Assembly: GCA_023427985.1 (NCBI GenBank)
Contig: JAEYZM010000004.1
Span: 124,001 to 188,000 of the forward strand
Length of the DNA: 64,000 nt
Reading direction: 5' to 3'
From: Bacteroidota bacterium
GTDB taxonomy: Bacteria; Bacteroidota; Bacteroidia; Sphingobacteriales; Sphingobacteriaceae
Part shown: positions 46,813 to 56,929 of the stretch, one piece after another
Layout of the letters: the number at the start of each line of letters is the position of its first letter
How positions within the stretch are numbered: position 1 is the stretch's first letter
Made by a program: the position numbers and the translations under genes
The notes under the pieces: model-generated
Database searches by the model: none
Seen by the model: the letters and a program-made list of their open reading frames with translations, nothing else
What the model was told of the DNA's origin: nothing

Positions 46813-46838
46813 AAAGAGCGAGTATATACTCGCTCTTT
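46813..46838. terminator. Bidirectional terminator between cspA and the DUF3347 gene
   Basis: AAAGAGCGAG pairs with CTCGCTCTTT around TATATA. The T tract follows on the plus strand, and the stem ends 2 bp from the stop codon of the convergent gene. Confidence 0.92.
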
Positions 46839-46839
46839 T

Positions 46840-47367
46840 TTATTTTATAGTCTCTTTAATTTTACCGCACTTCATCATTTTATTTCCGAAATAAGGATTT
46901 CGAATTGCATTCTCATTCGTAATCCAATATCCGCCATTATCATTATCGGCCATTGGGCAATACGCGATATAAGCAGCACCTGTTTTGATTTTATTTGCTT
47001 TAAGCAAACTTATCATTTGAGTATTCAATTGTAAGAAATATCTACGTTGTATCTCTACATCATTTTCATTAGAAATTTTCACAGCAGATTTTATTGCTGG
47101 AGTGTTCGGTTTAAAACTTGCAAGCGCAGTACTTAATTCTTTAGCTCTTAATTTTGCATTTGCAGCATCGGTACCTACCAAGGCATCTTTTAATGCAAGG
47201 TATTTTTCAAGCACGAGTGTAAATTTATCGTCAACAAATTTCAAACCTGTATTATCTGCTTGTTGTGTTGTTTCCGATTTAACGATTTCGATTACCGAAG
47301 TTGTAGCACTTGCGAATAGTTGATAGGATAAACCTAAAACGAATGTCATTAAAAATAATTTTTTCAT
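46840..47367 (-). CDS. DUF3347-family periplasmic protein of a copper cluster
   Basis: The 175-residue protein has a signal peptide (1-20). The body follows the DUF3347 pattern: FTLVLEKYLALKDALVGTDAANAKLRAKEL in a helical half. A late Cys/Met-rich part follows (AYCPMADNDNGGYWITNENAIRNPYFGNKMMKCG) with candidate copper ligands (Cys, Met). The family is found alone or fused to CusB-type efflux subunits and accompanies copper resistance genes. It lies 6 bp after the CopZ-like gene, so it should be co-expressed. Confidence 0.82.
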   Translation of the reverse strand: MKKLFLMTFVLGLSYQLFASATTSVIEIVKSETTQQADNTGLKFVDDKFTLVLEKYLALKDALVGTDAANAKLRAKELSTALASFKPNTPAIKSAVKISNENDVEIQRRYFLQLNTQMISLLKANKIKTGAAYIAYCPMADNDNGGYWITNENAIRNPYFGNKMMKCGKIKETIK

Positions 47368-47373
47368 AATCTA

Positions 47374-47586
47374 TTATTTTACTAATTCTGAATTAAATCC
47401 TGCAGCTTTAACTGCTGCTTGAATATCAATGTTGATATCTTCTTTAGTTTTTACAAGTAATATTTTTTCTGGATTTGCAACATCCACATTCCATTCAATA
47501 ATCTCGTCAAGATCGTTTAAAAATGGTTTCACCTTTTCTACACAACCCATGCATTTGATATTGGTTTTAAATTTTGATTCTTTCAT
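47374..47586 (-). CDS. copZ: CopZ-like copper chaperone (HMA domain)
   Basis: The protein has 70 residues and one ferredoxin-like heavy-metal-associated domain. The metal site is CMGC (residues 12-15) in NIKCMGCVEKVKPFL. It should carry Cu(I) to the adjacent CopA ATPase. The CopA gene ends 27 bp upstream. Family membership is clear, and metal identity is inferred from the neighbours. Confidence 0.87.
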   Translation of the reverse strand: MKESKFKTNIKCMGCVEKVKPFLNDLDEIIEWNVDVANPEKILLVKTKEDINIDIQAAVKAAGFNSELVK

Positions 47587-47613
47587 AAATATATATATTT
47601 TAATTAATAATTT

Positions 47614-49827
47614 TTAATCCAATTTCATCCCTTTTAATCGTAAACTATTACCAACCACACTGATAGAGCTCAATGCCATGGCTGCACCCGCTATCATGGG
47701 GTCTAATAAGAATCCATTAATGGGATATAAAATCCCGGCAGCAATGGGGATACCGATTACGTTATAAATAAAGGCCCAAAATAAATTTTGTTTTAAACCA
47801 GAGATGGTATGTTTCGACAATTGAATGGCTTTAGGAATTAGCAATAAGTCGGAACTCATCAATGTTATTTTCGCAACATCCATAGCAATGTCTGTTCCTT
47901 TAGCCATGGCTATACTTACATTCGCTAATGCTAAAGCTTCAGTATCGTTAATCCCGTCGCCTACCATTGCAACTACCTTTCCTTTACTTTGCATTTCTCG
48001 TACAAAGTTTGCTTTATCGGCAGGCATAGCTGATGCTTTATAATAATCAATACCAACTTGTGCAGCAACAGATTTGGCAGTTTGTTCATTATCGCCTGTA
48101 AACATATATACATCAATCCCCAAACTTTTTAATGCTTGAACAGCCTGTCTGGAACTATCCTTGATCTTATCGGAGATACTATAATAGGCAAGTACTTCTG
48201 ACTCATTAGCAAACCAAATAATTGTGTTCGCATTTTCTTGCAATCTTTGTGCTTCTGACATCATAGTATCTGGCACATTCAATCCATGTTCTTGTATTAA
48301 CTTTAAATTTCCAAGCCAATACCTTTCATTATCGATGCTTGCTTGCACACCCATTCCTGTGATGGATTCGAATGCATCTATCGAGATATTTACCGGTTTA
48401 TTTTCATCAAAGGAATTAAGTATTGCATCTGCTAATGGGTGTTCCGATTTCGCTTCTATTGCATATAAAATAGCTCGATGTTTTACTGAAGCATTAGGAT
48501 TCCAATACGAATTATTTACGATTGGTTTACCTTCAGTAATGGTACCTGTTTTATCGAGGACCACTACATCGACCTTATGGGCTTGCTCTAAACTTTCTGC
48601 ATCTTTAATTAAGATGTTGTGATTTGCACCAATACCAACACCCACCATAATTGCTGTAGGAGTTGCTAATCCCAAAGCACATGGACATGCGATAACTAAA
48701 ACTGTAACTGCGTTTAGAAGGGCATAACTAAAGGCATTCTCATCGGCAAAATTCCACCATAGTAAAAAGGTAAGAATTGAAATGATTATAACAATTGGAA
48801 CAAAAATTCCAGAAATTTTGTCAACTAATTTTTGCACTGGAGCTTTAGAACCCTGAGCTTCTTGTACGGTTTTTATGATTTGCGATAACAAAGTATCGGC
48901 AGCAATTTTTTCTGCTTTAAATTTAAAGGAACCTTTCTGATTTATGGTACCTGCAAAAACCTTTGTACCTATATGCTTTTCAACAGGAATTGGCTCTCCC
49001 GATATCATGCTTTCATCTACGAAGGAACTGCCTTCCAAAAGGGTACCATCGACCGGAATTTTTTCACCAGGTTTTACAAGAATAATATCATTTACTTGCG
49101 CATCTTTAATTGGTATAGTTTTCTCTACGCCCTCTCGTATTACAACTAATGTTTTAGCTTGTAGTCCCATTAATTTTTTGATGGCCGATGAAGTGCTGGA
49201 CTTGGCTTTTTCTTCGAGTAGTTTACCTAATGAAATAAAACTAATTACTACCGCTGCTGCTTCGTAGTACACGTGCGCATGAAGTCCGCGTGCATGCCAA
49301 AAATCTTGAAAAAAAGTATTGAACAAAGAAAATAAAAATGCAATACTCGTGCTTAGTGCAACGAGGGTATCCATGTTTGCTTTTAAGTGCTTGGCTTGTT
49401 TAAATGCATTGATAAAAAAAGATCTTCCAAAATAAAAAATGACGGGCGTGCTAAACAAGAGCATGATTTCATTTGCATAAGGTATGTCCATAAAAAACAT
49501 ACCTATAACCACAACTGGAATTGTTAGCAGGATTGAAATTATAGTATTCCGTTTTAATTGTTCGTAACGATTTTGATTAGATTCGTTTTGGAGTTCTTCT
49601 TGATTCTCCTCATCGATGATCAGGTCGTAACCAATAGACTGTACAGCATTTTTTAAGTTTTCAGGAGCTGTCCCTTTCTTAAATTCAACCGATACCGATG
49701 CATTCGCATAATTAACATTTGCGTTGATTACACCTTCTGTATTTTTCAAAATTGATTCCACACTAACTGCGCATGCCGCACAGCTCATCTCTAGGACTGG
49801 ATATGTTTTTTTAACGCGATCTTCCAT
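47614..49827 (-). CDS. copA: Copper-translocating P-type ATPase CopA
   Basis: The 737-residue P1B-ATPase has an N-terminal HMA with Cys16-x-x-Cys19 (MSCAACAVS). Eight transmembrane helices are visible. The intramembrane metal site CPC is near 380 ([12 protein letters not shown]), and SGEP is the actuator loop. Phosphorylation Asp is in DKTGT, and [13 protein letters not shown] forms the hinge. The HP motif of the nucleotide domain is in SEHPLADAI. It exports Cu(I) from the cytoplasm. Neighbouring copZ-, DUF3347- and regulator genes support a copper role rather than zinc or cadmium. Confidence 0.96.
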   Translation of the reverse strand: MEDRVKKTYPVLEMSCAACAVSVESILKNTEGVINANVNYANASVSVEFKKGTAPENLKNAVQSIGYDLIIDEENQEELQNESNQNRYEQLKRNTIISILLTIPVVVIGMFFMDIPYANEIMLLFSTPVIFYFGRSFFINAFKQAKHLKANMDTLVALSTSIAFLFSLFNTFFQDFWHARGLHAHVYYEAAAVVISFISLGKLLEEKAKSSTSSAIKKLMGLQAKTLVVIREGVEKTIPIKDAQVNDIILVKPGEKIPVDGTLLEGSSFVDESMISGEPIPVEKHIGTKVFAGTINQKGSFKFKAEKIAADTLLSQIIKTVQEAQGSKAPVQKLVDKISGIFVPIVIIISILTFLLWWNFADENAFSYALLNAVTVLVIACPCALGLATPTAIMVGVGIGANHNILIKDAESLEQAHKVDVVVLDKTGTITEGKPIVNNSYWNPNASVKHRAILYAIEAKSEHPLADAILNSFDENKPVNISIDAFESITGMGVQASIDNERYWLGNLKLIQEHGLNVPDTMMSEAQRLQENANTIIWFANESEVLAYYSISDKIKDSSRQAVQALKSLGIDVYMFTGDNEQTAKSVAAQVGIDYYKASAMPADKANFVREMQSKGKVVAMVGDGINDTEALALANVSIAMAKGTDIAMDVAKITLMSSDLLLIPKAIQLSKHTISGLKQNLFWAFIYNVIGIPIAAGILYPINGFLLDPMIAGAAMALSSISVVGNSLRLKGMKLD

Positions 49828-49908
49828 ACTCTTGAATTGATATACAAAAGTACCTAAGGATTTTACTAAGCGTTTATAGTTTTATCGAAATGATTTATAT
49901 AATTTCTC

Positions 49909-50475
49909 TTAAATCTTATCGATAGCATTACGTACATGCTGATGAGACTTTTTAAATGCAGATGGACTTAGTCCTGTGATTTTTTTGAATTGTGCAGAGA
50001 GATGCGCAACGGAACTGTATGCTAATTGATTGGCAATTTCAGAAATATTTAATTCATCGTAAACAATCAATTCTTTTACCTTTTCTATTTTTTGTTTTAT
50101 GATGTATTGCTCTAATGTTATTCCTTCTACTGAGGAGAAAAGGCTGCTTAAATAGTTGTAATCGTAATGCAGTTCATCGGATAAATATGCCGACCAATTG
50201 AGCTTCATATCTAAGGATTCGGAATGGTGAATTTTTTGAATGATTAGATTTTTGATTTGTTCTATTAATCGTGCTTTTTTATCGTCAATTAACTCAAAGC
50301 CCAATGCACGCAATGCATCAGCAATTTTCGTTAATTTATCTGTATTTAGCTCAGCTTCTTGAATATGGACTTCACCTAAATCAATACGATTGGGCGTATA
50401 TCCCAATGATTTCATAGTAGCATCGACCACCATAACACATCGATTACAAACCATATTTTTTACGTAGAGCACCAT
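49909..50475 (-). CDS. AraC-family regulator with N-terminal HMA-like metal-binding domain
   Basis: The 188-residue protein has an N-terminal domain (about 1-65, YVKNMVCNRCVMVVDATMKSLGY) with the HMA-like ferredoxin pattern and a CxxC pair (Cys10, Cys13). A C-terminal AraC double helix-turn-helix follows (about 85-185, NISEIANQLAYSSVAHLSAQFKKITGLSPSAFKK). The gene lies directly upstream of copA, so it probably senses copper and controls the cluster. It overlaps purT by one base (TAATG). The combination is frequent in Bacteroidota but little characterised to my knowledge. Confidence 0.85.
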   Translation of the reverse strand: MVLYVKNMVCNRCVMVVDATMKSLGYTPNRIDLGEVHIQEAELNTDKLTKIADALRALGFELIDDKKARLIEQIKNLIIQKIHHSESLDMKLNWSAYLSDELHYDYNYLSSLFSSVEGITLEQYIIKQKIEKVKELIVYDELNISEIANQLAYSSVAHLSAQFKKITGLSPSAFKKSHQHVRNAIDKI

Positions 50476-51659
50476 TATTTTAAATTTACTTGAATCGTTT
50501 GAGCAGCCATATTTGCTTTATCTCTTGCATTTTGAATAGAATCTCCTAATGCTAAAGCAACTGCCATTCTTCTTTCTCCTTGTACTTCAGGTTTTCCGAA
50601 AATTCTTAATTGAGTATCGGGCTCTTGCAATGCTTTTTCTAAGCCAGAATAGATCAGTTCTTTTGAATTTCCATGTACCAATATAACACTACTTGCAGCA
50701 GGTCCATACTGTCTGATGTTCGGTATGGGCAAACCAAGAATTGCGCGCACGTGTAAGGCAAACTCAGATAAGTTTTGAGATATCATGGTTACCATTCCCG
50801 TGTCGTGCGGACGAGGAGATAATTCAGAAAAATAAACTTCGTCATTCTTAACAAAAAATTCGACCCCAAATATTCCCCAACCACCTAAAGCAAGAACTAC
50901 TTTTTCAGAAATTTGTTTGGCTTTTTCTAATGCGATTGTCGACATTTCCTGTGGCTGCCAAGATTCTTGATAATCGCCATTTTCTTGTCGGTGACCTATA
51001 GGTTCACAAAAACTTACGCCATCTCGATGAGAAATTGTTAATAAGGTGATTTCAAAATCAAAATCGACAAAGCCTTCAATAATCACTTTTCCGGCGCCAG
51101 CTCTACCACCTTCTTGGGCGTAATTCCAGGCTTTTTGAATATCTTGTTCTGATTTAAGAACTGATTGTCCTTTACCCGATGAGCTCATCACGGGTTTAAC
51201 AACACATGGAAAACCAATCTCTTTAACTTTGTTTTCAAACTCTTCAAAATCTTGAGCAAATCGGTACGTGGAAGTTTTCAATTTTAATTCTTCAGCCGCT
51301 AAAGTTCTAATCCCTTCTCTATTCATGGTTAAAAATGCGGCCTTTGCCGATGGTACCACATGGAATCCTTCCTTCTCTAGTTCTATTAATGCTTCTGTAG
51401 CGATGGCTTCTACCTCTGGTACAATAAAATTCGGCTGTTCTTTACGAACAATATCCTTGAGCGCTTCTGCATCGAGCATCGATATTACATAGTGTCTATG
51501 AGCAACTTGCATCGCAGGAGCATTGGCATATTTATCTACTGCAATAACCTCTACTCCATAACGTTGAAATTCCAATACAACTTCTTTGCCTAATTCTCCT
51601 GAGCCGAGTAATAAAACTTTAGTTGCACTTGGGCTGTTAGGAGTACCTATATGAATCAT
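50475..51659 (-). CDS. purT: Formate-dependent phosphoribosylglycinamide formyltransferase PurT
   Basis: PurT makes formyl-GAR from GAR, formate and ATP in purine synthesis. The 394-residue ATP-grasp enzyme has [14 protein letters not shown] at the N-terminus and [18 protein letters not shown] in the grasp domain. [28 protein letters not shown] and a C-terminal subdomain follow. The ATG at 51659 (MIHIGTP) is chosen over an upstream TTG. It stands at the head of the copper cluster with a 1-bp overlap, an odd partnership that may only reflect shared transcription. Confidence 0.93.
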   Translation of the reverse strand: MIHIGTPNSPSATKVLLLGSGELGKEVVLEFQRYGVEVIAVDKYANAPAMQVAHRHYVISMLDAEALKDIVRKEQPNFIVPEVEAIATEALIELEKEGFHVVPSAKAAFLTMNREGIRTLAAEELKLKTSTYRFAQDFEEFENKVKEIGFPCVVKPVMSSSGKGQSVLKSEQDIQKAWNYAQEGGRAGAGKVIIEGFVDFDFEITLLTISHRDGVSFCEPIGHRQENGDYQESWQPQEMSTIALEKAKQISEKVVLALGGWGIFGVEFFVKNDEVYFSELSPRPHDTGMVTMISQNLSEFALHVRAILGLPIPNIRQYGPAASSVILVHGNSKELIYSGLEKALQEPDTQLRIFGKPEVQGERRMAVALALGDSIQNARDKANMAAQTIQVNLK

Positions 51660-51749
51660 ACTTAACAAAAATATGATGCGAAATTACTTATTATTCTTTG
51701 AAATAAATTTTTATAGTCCTAAATTGTTAGTCTAATAGTAAAGCATTTG

Positions 51750-54700
51750 ATGGAAATATTAAAACCAAAAAATGAAGCAGCACGCTTAAAAGCATTAAAG
51801 CAATATAACATTTGGCACAGTGGTCAGGAAAGAGAGTTTGATCGACTTACTGAAATGGCGAGTATCATTTTTGAAGTGCCTATGTCGACCATCTCCATAA
51901 TAGGTGATGACATACAATGGTTGAAATCAGCGGTTGGTTTAGACACCGATGATATCAAAAGAGAACAATCCATTTGCACAGTAACCATTTTAGAAGATCG
52001 ATTGTTAGAAATTAACGATACACTAACTGATAAACGATTTAATAATCTCGACTGTGTAGTTGAAGATCCAAACATTCGATTTTATGCTGGATATCCGATA
52101 ATCGATAAAAATGGATATGCATTAGGGTCGATGTGTGTATTGGATAATAAGCCCAATAAACTTACAGAAGTACAAAGGAAAATATTAAAATTATTAGCCG
52201 AAGAAGCAGCGGCGCTTATTCAAGAACGAAAGGTTAGAGAAAATACGAAGAACTTTGAAAAGATTTTTAATTCGTCCGATGATCTTATTTGTATTGCAAA
52301 CACAGAAGGTTTTTTCGAACGGATCAATCCAGGCTTTATTAAAGTCTTAGGGTACGATGAACAAACATTGTTAAATAAACAATACTTTGAATTCATTCAT
52401 CCAGACGATATCACATCGACAAAAAAAATATTAGATGAACTTTCAAAGGGCAAATCCATCAATAATTTCATCAATCGATTTAAGACCATTGAAAATGATA
52501 TTCGATATATTGAATGGTTAGCAAATCCAGATTCTAGTTCTAATATTATTTACGCCATAGGAAGAGATATTACCGACTCCATTCTCGCGCAAAAGAAAGT
52601 TGAAGAAAGTGAAACCAAACTGAGTTTATTTTTTGAAAACTCACAAGGGCTTATGTGCACGCATGACTTAGAAGGTAATTTCTTAACACTTAATCAAGCA
52701 GGTGCTGCAATTTTAGGATATAAAACCGAAGAATTAATAGGAAAAAATCTAAGTTATATTATACCAGAAAAGTATCACGATGAGTTACAGCAGTATTTAG
52801 TACAAATCAATAAATACGGTAAGGCATCCGGCAATATGGTTACACAACATAAAAACGGAAGTGTGAAGATCTGGATGTTTAATAATGTTGTTGAAAATTC
52901 TAACGGTCAAAATAAATATGTTATTGGGAATTCAATTGATATAACAGAGCGATATCATCTTGAGAGAGATTTGGTAAAAACTAAATCATTTTTAGAACAA
53001 ACAAATCAGTTAGCAAGAGTTGGAGGATGGGAGGTTGATTTAATTAAGAATACCGTTTATTGGACAGATATAACAAAAGAAATTCATGAAGTACCATCGG
53101 ACTTTGTTCCTGATTTAGAAAAAGGTTTGTCGTTTTACGAAGAAGGGCCTGATAGAGATGCAATGATCAAAGCGGTTGAAGATGGAATAAAACATAATCG
53201 AAATTGGGATATAGAGTCTAAAATTACTACAGCAAAAGGCAATAAAATTTGGGTAAGAGCAATTGGACATCCAGTTATAGAGAATGGAAAATGTGTTAAA
53301 TTGAAGGGAGCATTTCAGGATGTAGATCAGCGCAAAAAAGCAGAATTAGAATATTTAAGTACACAGAAATTATTAAGCGATGTATTAGACTCTACATCTG
53401 AAGTGTGTATTATTGCAACTGATACCAATGGAATAATTACTTTATTTAACAAAGGCGCAGAGCGTATGTTAGGTTATGAAGCAGAAGAGGTATTAGGTAT
53501 ACAAAGTCCAATCATAATTCATAATTTAAAAGAAGTTGAACGCAGGTCGAATTATTTAAGTAAAAAATACAATAAGAATATTGACGGTTTCGAGACCTTC
53601 ATATATGAGGCTGAAGAATTGGGATACGATCAGAATGAATGGACCTATATTGCGAAAGATAAAAAAGAATTTAAAGTATCCTTAGTTGTTACACCTATTA
53701 AAGATATCGAACAAAAGACAATAGGTTATTTGGGCGTTGGAATGGATATTTCTGAGGCCTATAAAATCCGATTGGAATTAATGCGTGCAAAAGAATTAGC
53801 AGAAGATGCTAGTAAAGCCAAATCAGAATTCCTAGCAAACATGAGTCATGAAATTAGAACTCCATTAAACGGAATAATTGGCTTTACAGAACTTGTATTG
53901 AAGACGAATCTAACTGAAACACAAAATCAATATTTACAAATTGTCAATCAGTCGGCCAATTCATTATTAGGCATCATTAACGACATTCTCGATTTCTCAA
54001 AAATTGAAGCAGGTAAGTTAGAATTAGATATCGACAAATGCGATGTATTTGAAATTGGTAGTCAGTGCGTCGATATTATTTCATTCCAAGCACAAAGTAA
54101 AAACATAGAGGTTCTGTTAAATATTGAACCTCAAGTGCCTCGTTATATTTGGGCCGATAATATACGCTTGAAACAAATCTTAGTGAACTTATTGAGCAAT
54201 GCTGTCAAGTTTACTACAGATGGTGAAGTTGAATTAAGTATTAAGTGTGTAGCGAATGAAAAAAACAGAGCTAAGTTTGAATTCAAAGTAAGAGATACCG
54301 GTATAGGTATTCATCCTAGCAAACAGGAAAAAATCTTTGAGGCATTCGCACAGGAAGATTCGTCCACCACAAAAAAATATGGCGGAACAGGTTTGGGATT
54401 GAGTATATCCAATAAGTTGCTGTACTTGATGAATAGTAAATTGGAATTATCTTCTGAACCAGGCAAAGGAAGTGTGTTTTATTTCAGCATTGAACTTCAG
54501 TGTGAAGAAGGAGAACGATTGCAATGGGAAAAAATTGAGAACATCAAAAAAGTTTTAGTGGTAGACGATCACGATAGAAATCGTGAGATCCTAAAACAAA
54601 TGTTGTTACTTCAAAATATTCAAACTATTGAAGCCAAAAATGGTATCGATGCCATTCACATGTTAAGCAATGGAACGAAGTGTGATTTGGTTATTATGGA

Positions 54701-55709
54701 TTTTAACATGCCGTATTTAGATGGGCTTGAAACCATCAAGAAAATTCGTGAAAATTTATATCCAGATCCAGTACAATTACCTATCATCTTATTCCACAGT
54801 TCTTCTGAAGATGCACAAATTGCAGACGCAAGTGAAATTTTAAAAATAAATAGGAGAATTAATAAGCCTATTAAAATTGATGAGTTATTTAAAACGATTG
54901 CAAGAGTTAACGAGCAGAATACAGATAATAAAAAATATACAGAACAAGTAGAAACTATTCATAGTGAGTCGCCTAATATATTAATTGCAGAAGACAACAA
55001 TGTTAATATTTTACTTACAAGAATTCTAATTACAAAGGCTATACCTAATGTAAATTTATACGAAGCATCTACTGGAATAGAAGCAATAGAGATTTGTAAG
55101 AACCACAACATCGACCTAATATTTATGGACATACAAATGCCAGATATGAATGGTTATAAAGCGACTGAAGTAATTAGGAAGGAGCTAAAACAAGAAATGC
55201 CGATTCTTGCTTTAACAGCTGGTGTTGTGAAGGATGAAGTTGATAAATGTATTGAAGCGGGAATGAATGAATTTATTAGCAAACCAGTTTCAGAGATTAA
55301 TATCATTAATGCATTGAATAAATGGGTTGTGTTTAAAGATGAAATTCTCAAAAACAATATCGACAATTCTACTGGAAATATTTTGTTTGATAAGAATACG
55401 TTGAAACAATACTTAGGCGACGATGAAGAATTATTGAAGGAGTTGATGTTAACCATACAATCGGATTTAATTGAGAGTTTAAAAATTATCGAACAAATTG
55501 CGAAAGAAGAAAATGTCGATAAATTCAATGCTTTAATACACAAATTACTTGGAATGTCTAAATCGAGCGGGCTAATTCAACTTGCAAATTATCTAACTGA
55601 ATGTGATAAAAAATCGAAATTCACTAAAGTGAATGCCGATGTATTGAATATAATCAAAAGAGAAGTTAAATTAGCATTAAGTAGAATTGAGAATGAATTA
55701 AACATTTAA
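51750..55709 (+). CDS. Hybrid sensor histidine kinase: GAF, multiple PAS, HisKA-HATPase, two REC, Hpt
   Basis: A 1319-residue soluble sensor. The N-terminal GAF domain (about 25-165) is followed by four PAS domains (about 170-670). The HisKA has phospho-His at about 700 (FLANMSHEIRTPLNG). The HATPase (N-box NLLSNAVKFT, G boxes DTGIGI and GTGLGLSI) spans about 765-925. Two REC domains follow (DFNMP and DIQMP Asp boxes, about 930-1200). The C-terminal Hpt has its histidine in ALIHKLLGMSKSSG (near 1270). No transmembrane helix is visible, so cytoplasmic signals are likely. It is divergent from purT. The partner regulator is not adjacent. Confidence 0.93.
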   Translation: MEILKPKNEAARLKALKQYNIWHSGQEREFDRLTEMASIIFEVPMSTISIIGDDIQWLKSAVGLDTDDIKREQSICTVTILEDRLLEINDTLTDKRFNNLDCVVEDPNIRFYAGYPIIDKNGYALGSMCVLDNKPNKLTEVQRKILKLLAEEAAALIQERKVRENTKNFEKIFNSSDDLICIANTEGFFERINPGFIKVLGYDEQTLLNKQYFEFIHPDDITSTKKILDELSKGKSINNFINRFKTIENDIRYIEWLANPDSSSNIIYAIGRDITDSILAQKKVEESETKLSLFFENSQGLMCTHDLEGNFLTLNQAGAAILGYKTEELIGKNLSYIIPEKYHDELQQYLVQINKYGKASGNMVTQHKNGSVKIWMFNNVVENSNGQNKYVIGNSIDITERYHLERDLVKTKSFLEQTNQLARVGGWEVDLIKNTVYWTDITKEIHEVPSDFVPDLEKGLSFYEEGPDRDAMIKAVEDGIKHNRNWDIESKITTAKGNKIWVRAIGHPVIENGKCVKLKGAFQDVDQRKKAELEYLSTQKLLSDVLDSTSEVCIIATDTNGIITLFNKGAERMLGYEAEEVLGIQSPIIIHNLKEVERRSNYLSKKYNKNIDGFETFIYEAEELGYDQNEWTYIAKDKKEFKVSLVVTPIKDIEQKTIGYLGVGMDISEAYKIRLELMRAKELAEDASKAKSEFLANMSHEIRTPLNGIIGFTELVLKTNLTETQNQYLQIVNQSANSLLGIINDILDFSKIEAGKLELDIDKCDVFEIGSQCVDIISFQAQSKNIEVLLNIEPQVPRYIWADNIRLKQILVNLLSNAVKFTTDGEVELSIKCVANEKNRAKFEFKVRDTGIGIHPSKQEKIFEAFAQEDSSTTKKYGGTGLGLSISNKLLYLMNSKLELSSEPGKGSVFYFSIELQCEEGERLQWEKIENIKKVLVVDDHDRNREILKQMLLLQNIQTIEAKNGIDAIHMLSNGTKCDLVIMDFNMPYLDGLETIKKIRENLYPDPVQLPIILFHSSSEDAQIADASEILKINRRINKPIKIDELFKTIARVNEQNTDNKKYTEQVETIHSESPNILIAEDNNVNILLTRILITKAIPNVNLYEASTGIEAIEICKNHNIDLIFMDIQMPDMNGYKATEVIRKELKQEMPILALTAGVVKDEVDKCIEAGMNEFISKPVSEINIINALNKWVVFKDEILKNNIDNSTGNILFDKNTLKQYLGDDEELLKELMLTIQSDLIESLKIIEQIAKEENVDKFNALIHKLLGMSKSSGLIQLANYLTECDKKSKFTKVNADVLNIIKREVKLALSRIENELNI

Positions 55710-55741
55710 TTTAAAAAACTTGTTGTTTTAAGAAAAGAACT

Positions 55742-56185
55742 ATGAAAAAAATCATTGCAATAATCGTATTAATTATCACTGGTATTGGCACAACATTTAG
55801 TCAAACTTCTGAAGCAGATAAAATATTAGGAACCTGGCTAGTTGGAAGTGGTAAAGCACATATTAAAATTACCAAATACGGCGATAAGTACATGGGTAAA
55901 ATTGTTTGGTTAAAGGATCCAAAAAATGAGAAAGGTGAAGCAAAGACCGACAAGAATAATCCGGATGAGAAAAAAAGAACAACACCTTTATTGGGTTTAA
56001 CCAATATGATAGGTTTTAAATACACAGGTAAAAACCAATGGCAAAATGGTACCATTTACGATGCTGAATCTGGGAATACCTACAGTTGTAATATTAAAAT
56101 GATCGACAATAAAACCTTAGAAGTAAGAGGTTATGTTGGCGTTTCACTGTTTGGAAGAACAGATACCTGGAAGAGAGTAGAATAG
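55742..56185 (+). CDS. DUF2147-family exported protein
   Basis: The 147-residue protein has a signal peptide (MKKIIAIIVLIITGIGTTFSQ). The lipocalin-like DUF2147 body shows KILGTWLVGSGKAHIKI, GKIVWLKDPKNEKG and, after the acid-basic linker, GLTNMIGFKYTGKNQWQNGTIYD and LEVRGYVGVSLFGRTDTWKR. The family is widespread in Gram-negatives, and the molecular role is not established. It starts 32 bp after the hybrid kinase stop and may share its transcript. Confidence 0.9.
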   Translation: MKKIIAIIVLIITGIGTTFSQTSEADKILGTWLVGSGKAHIKITKYGDKYMGKIVWLKDPKNEKGEAKTDKNNPDEKKRTTPLLGLTNMIGFKYTGKNQWQNGTIYDAESGNTYSCNIKMIDNKTLEVRGYVGVSLFGRTDTWKRVE

Positions 56186-56193
56186 GTCTATCA

Positions 56194-56284
56194 ACACAAA
56201 TCGCATATACGTTAATCTTATACAAAAATTGAGGTTTTTAAAACCTTGGCGTGATTTTTAACGTATATGCATCTATATTTGTGT
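56194..56284. repeat. Nested palindrome upstream of the OmpA-domain gene
   Basis: Three nested inverted repeats are visible. Outer arms are ACACAAAT (56194-56201) and ATTTGTGT (56277-56284). Middle arms are GCATATACGTTAA (56203-56215) and TTAACGTATATGC (56258-56270), perfect over 13 bp. The inner palindrome is AGGTTTTTAAAACCT (about 56232-56246). The outer right arm contains TATATTTG (56274-56281), a -7-type promoter element ending 7 bp before the next ATG. Function may be operator, hairpin or mobile-element remnant. Confidence 0.85.
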
Positions 56285-56288
56285 ACCT

Positions 56289-56822
56289 ATGAAAAATATA
56301 ATTGCATGTCTTTTTAGAAAAAAGATTTACCTCTTTGTTATTTTATCACTTTGTATCAGCCAGCTAAGTCAAGCGAGGAGTAATCACAAGTCGGACACAC
56401 TTGAAGAAATTCAAAAACAATACGAGCATTTAATCAAAAAATTCAGTACCGCAAAAATCGATAAATTTGAAAATGCACTTCGAGTTGTGGTCGATGCAGA
56501 TCAGGTATTTGAACCTAATTCTAAAACATTTAAGCAAATAGAAGACAATCTACTACCATCATTATTTGAACATTTAAAAAAGTTTTCTAACTCTGAGTTT
56601 ATTGTTACAATTCATTCAGATACCGATGGAGATGATGCCATGAATCTAGAGATTTCAAAGAGAAGGGCAACAGAGTTAAAAAATTATTTTCAAAAAAATG
56701 GCATCAAATCCAATAGATTCAAATGCATTGGTCTAGGTGAAAGTCAGGCTTTAAATTTCAAAAAAGGAGACATCATCAAGACTAATAACAGAATTGAGAT
56801 TTTAATATTAGCCGATCATTAA
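56289..56822 (+). CDS. OmpA-domain exported protein
   Basis: The 177-residue protein has a basic start and signal segment (about 1-29, ending near SQARS). A helical part is followed by a C-terminal OmpA-like domain (about 75-175: FIVTIHSDTDGDDAMNLEISKRRATELKNYFQKNGIKSNRFKCIGLGES). The NLEISKRRA stretch is the peptidoglycan-binding signature. It probably sits in the periplasm and contacts the wall. There is no beta-barrel. It lies behind the nested palindrome, with a -7 element very close to the ATG. Confidence 0.85.
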   Translation: MKNIIACLFRKKIYLFVILSLCISQLSQARSNHKSDTLEEIQKQYEHLIKKFSTAKIDKFENALRVVVDADQVFEPNSKTFKQIEDNLLPSLFEHLKKFSNSEFIVTIHSDTDGDDAMNLEISKRRATELKNYFQKNGIKSNRFKCIGLGESQALNFKKGDIIKTNNRIEILILADH

Positions 56823-56929
56823 ATAGTACAGAATTGTAGTTTGATTTTCGATAGTATTAATCATTAAAAAATCATACAATTAAATTTCTAAGTAGAAGTA
56901 CATATTTGTTTCAAATCAATAGAAACAAA

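Noticed and set aside
56194..56284. Integron attC site
   Set aside because: The long palindrome first suggested attC, but the GTTRRRY/RYYYAAC core boxes are absent and no integrase or cassette array is seen.
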